In this document: positions 36,502-45,067 of the stretch, piece by piece | Layout of the letters: each line of letters starts with the position of its first letter | How positions within the stretch are numbered: position 1 is the stretch's first letter | Source of the DNA: Algibacter sp. L3A6 | GTDB lineage: Bacteria > Bacteroidota > Bacteroidia > Flavobacteriales > Flavobacteriaceae | Direction of reading: 5' to 3' | NCBI RefSeq assembly: GCF_009796825.1 | Contig: NZ_CP047030.1 | Location: forward strand, 2,083,501-2,147,500 | DNA: 64,000 nt | Made by a program: the position numbers and the translations under genes | The notes under the pieces: generated by a model | Told to the model about the DNA's origin: nothing | Database searches by the model: none | The model's input: the letters and a program-made list of their open reading frames with translations, nothing else

Positions 36502-37281
36502 ATGTACCGCGTAGTTGCTTACCAAGTAGCTAGTGCTATCCAAATAAAAACTAGTAAACAAGAGTTGCCGTGGCAATTAGTGTTTCAAGATAGCGATGAA
36601 CTTTATTATAAAAGTTCAGATCAAAAATTTATTTACATCTTTCAATACGGGATGGTGTCGTTTTTCAATTTATCTCACGATGAAATTGAACACGCATTAA
36701 AGCAAATAAAGCCTTTTTGTTCTAATTATTTTACTGAAAAACTTTCTGAATCTGTTTCTGTAATTGTAAAACCAGATACGTTACGAGTAACTTTCGATGA
36801 TGTTGTGCTTCCTGAACTCGATCAAGAAATGATACGTTTAGTAATGCTCAATACATCGCAATCTGTGGCTTTAGATCGTTATGCGGAAATAACAGAAGAA
36901 CTTCTTATAGAAACAAATAAGCACACCTTGTTTTTAGAAGAAAAGGGAACGCTTGATATTTCGGGAAATAAACTAAAACGGTTTATAGGAAAGATTTTAA
37001 ATATCAAAAATAAAATTTCGGAGAATTTATATATTTTTGATTCCCCAGAAATTACATGGGATAATGAGCAGCTTAATAGGCTTAATCAGGATTTAAAACG
37101 CACCTTTGATTTACAAGACCGTTACCGATTAATTCACGATCGAATTGAGATTATAAAAGATAACCTAGAGTTGTTTAAAGATATTATGGATCATAAGGAG
37201 AGTAGTAGACTGGAATGGATTATTATCATTCTAATTGTTATCGAGGTGGTCGATATGTTTATAGGTAAGATTTTAGGCTAG
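36502..37281 (+). CDS. RMD1/YagE-family (DUF155) protein
   Basis: A 259-residue protein with the DUF155 layout: an N-terminal beta/alpha region (YIFQYGMVSFFNL), central helices with ALDRYAEITEELL and DLQDRYRLIHDRIEIIKD, and one C-terminal membrane helix (WIIIILIVIEVVDMFIG). Yeast RMD1 relatives are mitochondrial or cytoskeletal proteins; the bacterial role is unknown. It is tail-anchored in the inner membrane by prediction. It is the last gene of this plus-strand run, followed by a bidirectional terminator. Confidence 0.85.
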   Translation: MYRVVAYQVASAIQIKTSKQELPWQLVFQDSDELYYKSSDQKFIYIFQYGMVSFFNLSHDEIEHALKQIKPFCSNYFTEKLSESVSVIVKPDTLRVTFDDVVLPELDQEMIRLVMLNTSQSVALDRYAEITEELLIETNKHTLFLEEKGTLDISGNKLKRFIGKILNIKNKISENLYIFDSPEITWDNEQLNRLNQDLKRTFDLQDRYRLIHDRIEIIKDNLELFKDIMDHKESSRLEWIIIILIVIEVVDMFIGKILG

Positions 37282-37302
37282 TAGTAGTTGTTAAATAAAA
37301 CA

Positions 37303-37334
37303 AAAGCGCATTTCAATAATCTGAAATGCGCTTT
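37303..37334. terminator. Bidirectional terminator
   Basis: AAAGCGCATTTCA (37303-37315) pairs perfectly with TGAAATGCGCTTT (37322-37334) around a 6-base loop. It serves the convergent RMD1-like and Spy-like genes. Confidence 0.8.
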
Positions 37335-37366
37335 CTCATTAACTATCAATCAATCTAACAAAATTC

Positions 37367-37837
37367 TTAGTCTCTTTTGTGGTTCTTGCCCTTTTTACTA
37401 TCGCCTTTGTTACCACGTTTATTCTTGTCTCTTTTTTCTAAAGATTGTACCCATTTAGTATATTGCTCATCGTTTAAAATCTTTTTCATTTTAGCTTTTT
37501 CAGCAATTTTATGATCAAGCATATCATTCATCATTTTTAAACGCTCTTCTTTAGTTGGTTTTTCCGCAGTTCCAGCTTCTTTTTTAGCTTTGCGTTCTTC
37601 CATCATCGCTTTACGTTTTGTGGCGTTGTCTAAATTTATGGTGTAAATTTTATTTTGTTGTCCTTCATCTAAATCTAATGCTAAAGTCATTTTTTTAGTT
37701 TGAAGTGTTGCCATTTCATTTGCAGTAAGATTCATCATTTTTTCTCCTCTGTCATGATTTCTTGGTCCGCCTTCTTTTCTTTGAGCAGTTGCTTGTAATC
37801 CAATAAAAGCTAATGCAATAATTATTAATTTTTTCAT
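37367..37837 (-). CDS. Spy/DUF4890-like periplasmic protein
   Basis: A 156-residue protein with a signal peptide cleaved after GLQATAQ. The mature part is very basic and helical. LTANEMATLQTKKMTLALDL and DDEQ-like segments (ILNDEQYTKWVQSLE) repeat the pattern of the LTxxQ family of Spy/CpxP-type proteins. The C terminus is a Lys/Arg/Gly tail (KRGNKGDSKKGKNHKRD). A chaperone-like or metal/stress-related periplasmic role is plausible; none is shown. Confidence 0.75.
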   Translation of the reverse strand: MKKLIIIALAFIGLQATAQRKEGGPRNHDRGEKMMNLTANEMATLQTKKMTLALDLDEGQQNKIYTINLDNATKRKAMMEERKAKKEAGTAEKPTKEERLKMMNDMLDHKIAEKAKMKKILNDEQYTKWVQSLEKRDKNKRGNKGDSKKGKNHKRD

Positions 37838-37927
37838 CTTATTTAAGTTTTAATGTTTATTTGCTATTAGGACTTTCACATTTCAAAAAGGTTTAAAAAG
37901 GTTTTGAAATTTAACTAGCTTTTAACA

Positions 37928-37957
37928 AAAAAGGCTCCCGTCATGGAAGCCTTTTTT
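37928..37957. terminator. Bidirectional terminator
   Basis: AAAAAAGGCT...AGCCTTTTTT forms a stem with A and T tracts on either side. It lies between two minus-strand genes and most likely ends the metalloprotease-distal or upstream transcript on the minus strand. Confidence 0.7.
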
Positions 37958-37983
37958 AGGTGTGCTAATTATGTAACCTGCTT

Positions 37984-40419
37984 TTATTTAGGGTCTAAAA
38001 TAGCATTAATTTGTTCGACCATATCTCTAAGGTGAATATTTGTAATAGCGTTTCTAGATCCAATACGCGAGCGTACTAGGTTTTTTAAAGTAGTAAGTTC
38101 GGCACGAGAAATAGCTTTAATATCTGAGTTGCTTGTGCTCGTCATTAAATAAGCTAACCTGTTAACGTGTGCACGTTGTAAATTACGTTTATAAGTATCT
38201 ATATTTTTTCCGGTGTTTAATTCTTTCCAAACGCCGTTTCTTAAGTCACGCATCATACTTGTAAGGGCGTATGCGTCGTTTCCGTTAAGCGATTCATTCT
38301 CTATCATTCGTTGCATTCTAGAGGTGCTTAAAAGGTTGTTTAACGTTCGTGTTTGCACGGCGTTAATACGTTCTATTATTCCTGAAGCCTGAATTTTATC
38401 ATTAATCTCTGGAGAAATTAACCATTCTGGTGTTTCAAATAATTGATCGTTTATAAATAGTAAACAATCTTTTTGATGTTTTTTATCTACATGGCTGTAA
38501 ACAGCACCTTCTTGATCGGCTGTTTTGTAGTTTTCGTAAACACCACCAACGTTATTGACAACATGCCCCATGTAGCGGTTAAATTGTGAAAATACATGAC
38601 CATACATGGTTTTTAAATCTTCATAATCAGAATTGTTTTTAGTAGTCCATTCAATTAAGTTGGGCACTACGCGTTTTAGGTTTTTTATACCATAAGTACT
38701 TGCTAAAACAGCATCGTCTCCTAAATCTTCAGTTTGCGAGCTAGGATCTATAGTTTCTCTTTGTTGTTTACCAAATCTATAAAGTGGATCGCCGTCATGT
38801 GCCATAATCCAACTGTCTAAAGTTTCTTTTTCTTCAACAGCTGTTTTATCTAAAATAGGTTTGTAACCCCAAGCAATAGAATATTTGTCATAAATACCAA
38901 TGTTTGGGAATAAAGAAACGCCAACATCTTCGGGTTGCGCGATGTAATTAAAACGAGCATAATCCATAATAGAAGGAGCTGTTCCGTATTTTTTTGTGAA
39001 TTCAGGATCACGTAAATCTTCTACTTTATAAGCAGAGCTACTTCCCATGTTATGTGGTAAACCTAAAGTGTGTCCAACTTCGTGAGATGATACAAAACGG
39101 ATTAGTTCTCCCATAACCTCATCACTAAATTCTGAGTTTTGAGCGGCTTTGTTTGCAGCGGCAGTTTGAGTAAAGAACCAACCGTTTACTAAGCTCATTA
39201 CGTTGTGGTACCAGTTAATATCCGATTCTAGTATTTCGCCAGATCTTGGGTCGCTAACGTGTGGGCCATTTGCATTTGGTATTGGAGATGCTAAGTAACG
39301 CACAACAGAATAACGTGCATCTTCTGGAGTCCATTCTGGATCTTCTTCTACACTTGGCGGATCTTTAGCGATAATGGCGTTTTTAAAACCTGCGGCTTCA
39401 AAAGCAGTTTGCCAATCTTCAATACCTTGCTTAATATATTTTCTCCATTTTACAGGGGTTGCTCTATCTATGTAATAAACAATTTGCTTTTTAGGTTCAA
39501 CCAGTTCACCATTTTTAAACTTTTCTAGATCTTCATCTTTCACTTCTAATCTCCAACGGTCTAAATACGTTAGTCTCTTACTTTTTTGAGCTTCTAAGCC
39601 ATAATCGGTTTGGCTACTTGTAAACCAACCAACACGTTTATCAAAATAACGACGCTTCATTGGTGTTTTAGGTAGTAAAATCATGGAGTTATTGATTTCA
39701 ATACTAATAGTTCCTGTGCTAGAATTTGATGGTGGGTTTGATGCGTAGTATGTTTTTACATGGCGCGCTTCAATGTTTAACGGGTAACTTTTTAGAGATT
39801 CTATGTAAGATTTACTTTCGTCTAATCGAGATACTTTGTAGTTTTTTTTATTTCTAACGCTTAGTCCTAAGGAGTTTACATCTTTTTTGTATAAATCGGT
39901 AACGTCGATAACTGTTGCAGTAGAATCTTTACTAAAAGCTTTTATAGGAAAAGCATATAATATAGGTTCGAAATTAGAGTTTACAACAGCCTCGTGAATC
40001 GGTAAAGATTTATCGGCTACTACGTTATTAGAGACTACACGTAGCAATACTTTTTTATCTTTTACTTGCCAGCGTAACACTTGTGTGTTTTCTTTTCCGC
40101 CGCCAAAGCCAAGTCCGCTTGCTGTTTTAGCAATACGGGTAACCATAAGCATTTCTCTATCGAAAAGAGAATCTGGAATTTCATACAAATATTTATCGTC
40201 TATAGTATGGATTTTAAATAGACCGATATCTGTTTTTGCATCTTTTGTAACGATTTTACTGTACGGCTGAATTTGTTGTTTTTTGAGTTTGTCGGCCTTC
40301 GCTTTTTTTGCGAGCATAACCTTTTTAGCCGCATTGGCTTCAGCTGTCTTTTTTGCAGAATTACAAGACAGAATTATTGTTGTTAGAGACAACAATAATA
40401 GTTTGGTCGTTTTTTTCAA
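37984..40419 (-). CDS. Zinc-dependent metalloprotease lipoprotein (DUF5117/DUF5118 type)
   Basis: An 811-residue protein with a lipoprotein signal ending in TIILSC and an Ala/Lys-rich linker. The catalytic motif is His446-Glu447-x-x-His450 followed by the third His (SHEVGHTLGLPHN), with a Met-turn-like SIMDYARFNY downstream, so it is a metzincin-like enzyme. The N-terminal third is beta-rich and the C-terminal part helical. Such large lipoprotein proteases are common in Bacteroidota, with unknown substrates. It is flanked by terminator and gap, so it is transcribed alone. Confidence 0.88.
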   Translation of the reverse strand: MKKTTKLLLLSLTTIILSCNSAKKTAEANAAKKVMLAKKAKADKLKKQQIQPYSKIVTKDAKTDIGLFKIHTIDDKYLYEIPDSLFDREMLMVTRIAKTASGLGFGGGKENTQVLRWQVKDKKVLLRVVSNNVVADKSLPIHEAVVNSNFEPILYAFPIKAFSKDSTATVIDVTDLYKKDVNSLGLSVRNKKNYKVSRLDESKSYIESLKSYPLNIEARHVKTYYASNPPSNSSTGTISIEINNSMILLPKTPMKRRYFDKRVGWFTSSQTDYGLEAQKSKRLTYLDRWRLEVKDEDLEKFKNGELVEPKKQIVYYIDRATPVKWRKYIKQGIEDWQTAFEAAGFKNAIIAKDPPSVEEDPEWTPEDARYSVVRYLASPIPNANGPHVSDPRSGEILESDINWYHNVMSLVNGWFFTQTAAANKAAQNSEFSDEVMGELIRFVSSHEVGHTLGLPHNMGSSSAYKVEDLRDPEFTKKYGTAPSIMDYARFNYIAQPEDVGVSLFPNIGIYDKYSIAWGYKPILDKTAVEEKETLDSWIMAHDGDPLYRFGKQQRETIDPSSQTEDLGDDAVLASTYGIKNLKRVVPNLIEWTTKNNSDYEDLKTMYGHVFSQFNRYMGHVVNNVGGVYENYKTADQEGAVYSHVDKKHQKDCLLFINDQLFETPEWLISPEINDKIQASGIIERINAVQTRTLNNLLSTSRMQRMIENESLNGNDAYALTSMMRDLRNGVWKELNTGKNIDTYKRNLQRAHVNRLAYLMTSTSNSDIKAISRAELTTLKNLVRSRIGSRNAITNIHLRDMVEQINAILDPK

Positions 40420-40533
40420 ATTATTATTGGGTTAGTTAATAACGTGAAAATATTTATTTTATATAAAATTATAACCCAGAACGGTAAAAATTAACGAAAT
40501 TTTAATTAAAATTAACAAAAACCTGATTTTTTA

Positions 40534-41751
40534 TTAATTAAGCACTAGTATTTTTATGTTGAATCCGGTTTGGAAATCTGGCGCATTATTAACCAGAAAA
40601 TCTTCTTTTACGTAAAAAGCCAATTGCATATTCGGCCTGCCATAAGTGTAGGTGAAATTCCAGTTGGTTAGTGTTTTGTAAAGCGTGCTTACACCATGTT
40701 GCCAACCTCCATTTATTTCTTGCCATTTACCAATGAGTTTGTAGTAGCCAGCCTCATCTTTTTTGTTGTAACGCGATTGTAATTGGTAATTAATACTGAA
40801 GGCATTGTAGTTTCCTTTTTTTGTATATTTTGTAATTTCAACAGTGCTTTCTGTTGTTGCTAAAAACGGGTTGTTACCTAGGTCTACATTGTCTTTAAAG
40901 TCTATAATGTTTTTACGCAGTAGGTTTGCGCCTAAGGCAATATTCAGTTCGTAACTGTTTTTTAATTTAATATGTTTTACAGCGTTTGCTGAAATTCCGA
41001 GGTCTATAGCAGAATTATATTTTGAAGTATTTAAACCTAAATGACTTCCGAAGTTTATAAAGAGGTTGCGGCTTTTATTTATTAAAAACTCTGGATAGTA
41101 ATAGTGGTTAAGTTCAATGCCACCAATAAAAAAATCGTTATTTTCAAACTCTAAAACTTTTCCGTTTCTATCGGTGTACTTAAAGTCTACTTTATTTAAG
41201 CCGTAGTAACGCCTTCCGTAGGGATCTTCACCACCAGCAATATTACTATGAAACCACTCTATACTTTCGTCACTTGTGAAAATCGAAAACGGATACTCAC
41301 CTTTTGTTATTAAGTGAGAACGGAGCGATATGCTCAACTCATGATGGTTAGATAAAGGTAGGCTTAAGCTAGCACGAAATTCTTTAATTACTGCATCCAC
41401 AACAATGTTCATGTAATCGGCAGGTGTGGTTTCTTGATCAATAAAATCAAAACGGCGATCGTGCCATTTAACTTGGCTAAGTTGTGCTCGTATTTCTGGA
41501 TCTTTAGGTAAATATGCTTCCACGAATGGGTGAAAGGTATTTCCGTTAGATATATTGAAACTAAAAGTATTACGCTTAGGAGCGTGAAATTTAAAGTTAG
41601 TAGAAATTCTTGAGCTAAACATACCAAAATGATGCGTAGCTAAATGATTTGGGCTATCTATACCGTTTTTAAAAACGATACTATCATTTTGTTGTGCTTT
41701 CAGAATAGAAGATCCTAAAAAACAGATTATTAATATAATAGCTTTATTCAT
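40534..41751 (-). CDS. Putative outer-membrane beta-barrel protein
   Basis: A 405-residue protein with a signal peptide (FLGSSILKAQQ). The mature part is a run of alternating strands with aromatic ends (NFKFHAPKRNTFSFNIS, WNFTYTYGRPNMQLAFYV) and ends in a short hydrophobic strand KILVLN, as in beta-barrels. No domain is recognised. A TACATTTG element ends only five bases before the ATG, so the message is predicted to be nearly leaderless. Confidence 0.7.
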   Translation of the reverse strand: MNKAIILIICFLGSSILKAQQNDSIVFKNGIDSPNHLATHHFGMFSSRISTNFKFHAPKRNTFSFNISNGNTFHPFVEAYLPKDPEIRAQLSQVKWHDRRFDFIDQETTPADYMNIVVDAVIKEFRASLSLPLSNHHELSISLRSHLITKGEYPFSIFTSDESIEWFHSNIAGGEDPYGRRYYGLNKVDFKYTDRNGKVLEFENNDFFIGGIELNHYYYPEFLINKSRNLFINFGSHLGLNTSKYNSAIDLGISANAVKHIKLKNSYELNIALGANLLRKNIIDFKDNVDLGNNPFLATTESTVEITKYTKKGNYNAFSINYQLQSRYNKKDEAGYYKLIGKWQEINGGWQHGVSTLYKTLTNWNFTYTYGRPNMQLAFYVKEDFLVNNAPDFQTGFNIKILVLN

Positions 41752-41755
41752 TACA

Positions 41756-41763
41756 CAAATGTA
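41756..41763 (-). promoter_or_regulatory. -7 promoter element with almost no leader
   Basis: TACATTTG on the minus strand fits TAnnTTTG. Its end is five bases from the ATG at 41751, so the transcript should begin at or within a few bases of the start codon. Confidence 0.55.
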
Positions 41764-41974
41764 AATAAACTAATTAAAATAGATTGATAAAAAATAAGAG
41801 GAGCTTTAAGTTTTTAAAAACACTCTAAAACCTTCAAAATAAAAGCATGTTTTTATTAAAAAATTAACAAGTGATGCGCTTTACTCTTAAAGAAAAGATA
41901 AAATTCTGGATAAGCATGTTAAACAAATCTAAATAAGTATTATGTTTTCAAATTTAGGCTGTTTCTTTGTATGG

Positions 41975-42080
41975 AATTTAAGGAGTAGTTAACCTTAAAA
42001 TTTAATTTTCATAAAAGTTGATTAGTTAATTAGTTAGTTAAAAGAAGCCCGTGATTTGAATAAGAATCACGGGCTTTTTT
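41975..42080 (+). ncRNA. Candidate small RNA, unit 1
   Basis: TTTCTTTG at 41962-41969 is one base from the -7 consensus. About 105 bases later an intrinsic terminator (arms 42045-42056 AAGCCCGTGATT and 42065-42076, then T tract) ends the unit. There is no plausible ORF. A GGAGTAGTTAACC block and a TTAGTTA-repeat region are shared with unit 2. Confidence 0.6.
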
Positions 42081-42233
42081 GTGCTTATAAACCAATGTTT
42101 ACTTGTTGTTTTTCTTAAAAAATTAACAACTCGTCGAGTTTAGTCTTAAAGAAATTATAAAATACATTAAAAGTGTGTTAAACAAATCTAAACAAGTATT
42201 ATGTTTTCAAATTTAGGCTGTTTCTTTGTATAG

Positions 42234-42336
42234 AATTTAAGGAGTAGTTAACCTTAAATCTCAATTTCATAAAAGTTGATAAGTTAGTTAGTTATTAAAA
42301 GGCCCGTAATTTTAGTTAAATTACGGGCCTTTTTGT
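42234..42336 (+). ncRNA. Candidate small RNA, unit 2
   Basis: Same architecture as unit 1: TTTCTTTG at 42221-42228, no ORF, and a terminator with arms 42299-42312 and 42318-42331 followed by five T. The arms read AAGGCCCGTAATTT here, differing from unit 1 on both sides of the stem so that pairing is kept. The hairpin may also terminate lysS on the other strand. Confidence 0.6.
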
Positions 42337-42356
42337 GTTGTAAAATATTTTGGTGG

Positions 42357-44054
42357 TTATACAGCTTCTACAAATAATCCATCATCGGTTTTTGTAACCT
42401 TTGCCAAATTATTTTTTGTTAAGCCTTTAATAGTTTTATCCCATTTTTTATTAGACAACCCGCTTTGTGTTTTTAAAGCATTTAAATCGATATTTTCAAC
42501 CTTTTCAATTAATGCAAGTAAAGCTTTCTCATCGTCGTTCAATTCAACCGAAGACGCTTTCTTTTCAGGTCGCATTTGCGGAAAGAATAAAACCTCTTGT
42601 ATAGACTGGTTGTTTGTTAAAAACATAATTAAGCGGTCCATACCAATACCCATACCAGATGTTGGAGGCATACCGTATTCTAGAGCTCGTAAAAAATCTT
42701 CATCAATAAATTCTGTAGCTTCATCGTCACCTTTTTTAGCAAGCTTTAATTGGTGCTCAAAACGCTCACGTTGGTCAATAGGGTCGTTTAATTCAGAATA
42801 TGCATTTGCAATTTCTTTACCACAAACCATTAACTCAAAACGCTCAGTAAGTTCTGGGTTATCTCTATGCTCTTTACATAGTGGGCTCATTTCCTTTGGG
42901 TAATCTGTAATAAAAGTTGGTTGTATGTAGTTGCCTTCACACTTTTCCCCAAAAATTTCATCAATTAATTTCCCTTTACCCATGGTATCATCCACCTCAA
43001 TATGCATGCCTTTTGCAGCAGCTCTAATTTCATCTTCAGTTTTACCAGTAATATCAAACCCTGTAAAGTGTTTAATAGAGTCTGCCATGGTAACACGAGC
43101 GTAAGGCGCTTTAAAATCAATTTTATGCTCACCAAAAGTAGCTTCGCTTTTTCCGTTTACGGCAATAGCACAATGCTCTAAAAGTTGCTCACAGAAATCC
43201 ATCATCCAGTTGTAATCTTTGTACGATACGTAGATTTCCATAGCTGTAAATTCAGGGTTGTGTGTTCTGTCCATCCCTTCATTTCTAAAGTTTTTCGAGA
43301 ATTCGTAAACCCCATCAAATCCACCAACAATAAGTCGTTTTAAGTACAACTCGTTGGCAATTCGCATATACAACGGGATATCCAAACTGTTGTGGTGTGT
43401 AATAAATGGGCGCGCCGCAGCACCACCCGGAATAGGTTGTAAAACCGGAGTTTCAACCTCAAAATATCCAGCATCGTTAAAAAACGAACGCATGGCATTA
43501 AATAATTTAGTACGCTTAACAAATACCTCTTTTACGTGTGGGTTAACCACTAAATCGGCATAACGTTGGCGGTAACGTAATTCAGGATCGGTAAAAGCAT
43601 CAAATACTTTTCCGTCTTTTTCTTTCGGTAATGGTAATGGTTTTAAAGCCTTACTTAATAAAGTAAAATCTTTAACACGAACAGTTTTTTCGCCAACCTT
43701 AGTTGTAAATAAATTACCCTCAATACCAACAAAATCACCTAAATCTAGTAATTTCTTAAAAACATCATTGTATTTGGTTTTATCTTCACCAGCGCAAATT
43801 TCGTCACGGTTAAAATATACCTGTATACGTCCTTCACCATCTTGCAACTGCGCGAACGATGCTTTACCTTGTATGTTTATTGCCATCAATCTACCAGCAA
43901 CAACCACCTGTTTTTCTTCTGTAAAATCCTGTTTTATCGATTTCGATGTGTGGGTTACAGGGTATAAATCCGCTGGATATGGGTTAATGCCCATAGCGCG
44001 TAATTTTACTAATTTCTCTCTTCTTACAAGTTCTTGTTCTGATAATTGCGACAT
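42357..44054 (-). CDS. lysS: Lysine-tRNA ligase (class II)
   Basis: A 565-residue class II enzyme. An N-terminal OB fold (VVVAGRLMAINIQGKASFAQL) binds the anticodon. Class II motifs are clear: FEVETPVLQPIPGGAAARPF (motif 2 region starts with FRNEGMDRTHNPEFT) and GMGIGMDRLIMFL (motif 3). The C-terminal extension of about 60 residues after RPEKK is longer than in E. coli LysS. It has its own -7 element at 44085-44092 and charges tRNA-Lys. Confidence 0.98.
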   Translation of the reverse strand: MSQLSEQELVRREKLVKLRAMGINPYPADLYPVTHTSKSIKQDFTEEKQVVVAGRLMAINIQGKASFAQLQDGEGRIQVYFNRDEICAGEDKTKYNDVFKKLLDLGDFVGIEGNLFTTKVGEKTVRVKDFTLLSKALKPLPLPKEKDGKVFDAFTDPELRYRQRYADLVVNPHVKEVFVKRTKLFNAMRSFFNDAGYFEVETPVLQPIPGGAAARPFITHHNSLDIPLYMRIANELYLKRLIVGGFDGVYEFSKNFRNEGMDRTHNPEFTAMEIYVSYKDYNWMMDFCEQLLEHCAIAVNGKSEATFGEHKIDFKAPYARVTMADSIKHFTGFDITGKTEDEIRAAAKGMHIEVDDTMGKGKLIDEIFGEKCEGNYIQPTFITDYPKEMSPLCKEHRDNPELTERFELMVCGKEIANAYSELNDPIDQRERFEHQLKLAKKGDDEATEFIDEDFLRALEYGMPPTSGMGIGMDRLIMFLTNNQSIQEVLFFPQMRPEKKASSVELNDDEKALLALIEKVENIDLNALKTQSGLSNKKWDKTIKGLTKNNLAKVTKTDDGLFVEAV

Positions 44055-44084
44055 AGTCTAAATGCTCTAAAAATTTTAAAGGCA

Positions 44085-44092
44085 CAAAGATA
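44085..44092 (-). promoter_or_regulatory. -7 promoter element of lysS
   Basis: TATCTTTG on the minus strand matches TAnnTTTG and gives a leader of about 25 bases. Confidence 0.62.
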
Positions 44093-44138
44093 AACATTTG
44101 GTGGTCCATTTTCCATTAACAATTCCTCATTTTTTTTT

Positions 44139-44236
44139 GGGCGCTACCACAAGGGTCGGGCTATACGTTGCAAGTCCTCGCAGGTCCAATTGCCATTGAC
44201 TCTGCTGTGGGCTTTTCACTGCTATCCCTAGCGCGA
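44139..44236 (+). repeat. Dispersed intergenic repeat, copy 2
   Basis: Starts GGGCGCTACCACAAGGGTCG and ends GCTATCCCTAGCGCG, sharing the 20-mer TACCACAAGGGTCGGGCTAT with copy 1 (30471-30573, opposite strand). The GC content is much higher than in the flanking sequence. The interior is unrelated to copy 1, so the conserved ends bracket a variable core. It fills most of the gap upstream of lysS. Confidence 0.72.
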
Positions 44237-44386
44237 GCCATTTAGTGAAGTTGTTTTCTAAATAGTAATATTTTTTTGTAATTAGGTAAATTCAATATCT
44301 GAAACTCTTAAACTTTAAAAAAAGCTGTAACAAAACGTTTAATAAAACGTCAAATAATTAAAATAATCAATCAAAATCAAATCATT

Positions 44387-44545
44387 ATGAGTTTTTGGAG
44401 AGTTTTACTTTCAATCATTTGTCCGCCATTAGCCGTTTTAGATAAAGGCTGCGGATCTATAATAATCGTTTTCTTGCTATGGCTCTGTGGCTGGGTGCCA
44501 GGCGTCATTGCAGCGCTAGTTATTTTAAATAATCCTAAAAACTAA
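44387..44545 (+). CDS. YqaE/Pmp3-family small membrane protein
   Basis: A 52-residue peptide, MSFWRVLLSIICPPLAVLDK then GCGSIIIVFLLWLCGWVPGV and a short IAALVILNNPKN tail. Two membrane helices joined by a turn, with CPPLAV and the WVPGVIAAL end, match the Pmp3/YqaE (UPF0057) family linked to membrane potential and salt or cold stress. It is flanked upstream by the dispersed repeat and downstream by a hairpin. Confidence 0.88.
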   Translation: MSFWRVLLSIICPPLAVLDKGCGSIIIVFLLWLCGWVPGVIAALVILNNPKN

Positions 44546-44569
44546 GTTTTAGTTTATTCGAATAAAAAA

Positions 44570-44600
44570 GGGACGTTACAACTATTAGTTGCAACGTCCC
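44570..44600. terminator. Hairpin terminator between convergent genes
   Basis: GGGACGTT and AACGTCCC pair, extended by CAACTA/TAGTTG after one A-C mismatch. The minus strand reads into a run of T, so it best terminates the lipoprotein gene at 44624, and may also serve the Pmp3-like gene. Confidence 0.75.
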
Positions 44601-44623
44601 ATTAAAATAAGATTAGATATGTC

Positions 44624-45067
44624 TTATTGGCAATAAGGCACTGTAAATGTGCCTTCAACAGTTTTATCAGAACTAGAATCGGCTTTAATTTTTACAGTAA
44701 TTTCAGTCTCAGTAAGTGATGTTACTTCAACAGTGGCATCTAAATAGTTGTATGGCGCTTCTCCTTCTTTATTGAAAACAACATTTATCCCTTCATAAAC
44801 ACCTACTTCAGGTGTAGCGTAAGTAGATATTTCTAGGTCATAATTAAGAACAGAAGATTCACAGTCAGCGACTATATTTGTAATATTTACAGAAATATCT
44901 TCACCAGAATCGAATGCTTTACCTCCTAAAGCTGTAAAATCATTTCCAAATACTTGTCCTTGTAATATTTGATTAGAAATGTTATCTCCTGAATTGTCGT
45001 CGTCGTCCGAACAACTTATCATTAGAGAAATTAATAATGTTAATGAAATTTTAAAGTAGGTTTTCAT
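44624..45067 (-). CDS. Small uncharacterised lipoprotein
   Basis: A 147-residue lipoprotein with signal ending in LMISC and an Asp-rich linker (SDDDDNSGDN). The mature part is a short beta-rich domain (VFGNDFTALGGKAFDSGEDI, then EITVKIKADSSSDKTVEGTF) ending in PYC, with a Cys near each end that could form a disulphide. No family is recognised. It is the only gene between the Pmp3-like gene and ffh, and is followed by a terminator hairpin. Confidence 0.75.
   Translation of the reverse strand: MKTYFKISLTLLISLMISCSDDDDNSGDNISNQILQGQVFGNDFTALGGKAFDSGEDISVNITNIVADCESSVLNYDLEISTYATPEVGVYEGINVVFNKEGEAPYNYLDATVEVTSLTETEITVKIKADSSSDKTVEGTFTVPYCQ

Larger units (their letters stand above)
41856..42345 (+). 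repeat. Tandem duplication, two units with a 259-bp period
   Basis: Units of about 230 bases (41856-42086 and 42115-42345) share long identical blocks, for example the segment at 41921-41970 that recurs at 42180-42229 with few changes, and the block AAGGAGTAGTTAACCTTAAA. The hairpin arms at their ends differ in sequence but keep pairing. Confidence 0.88.

Noticed and set aside
42610..42903. 97-residue open frame antisense to lysS
   Set aside because: Lies wholly inside lysS in the opposite direction, with no family similarity, no promoter and Ser-rich composition typical of antisense frames.
43768..44061. Second 97-residue antisense frame in lysS
   Set aside because: Same reasons; it also runs into the lysS start region.
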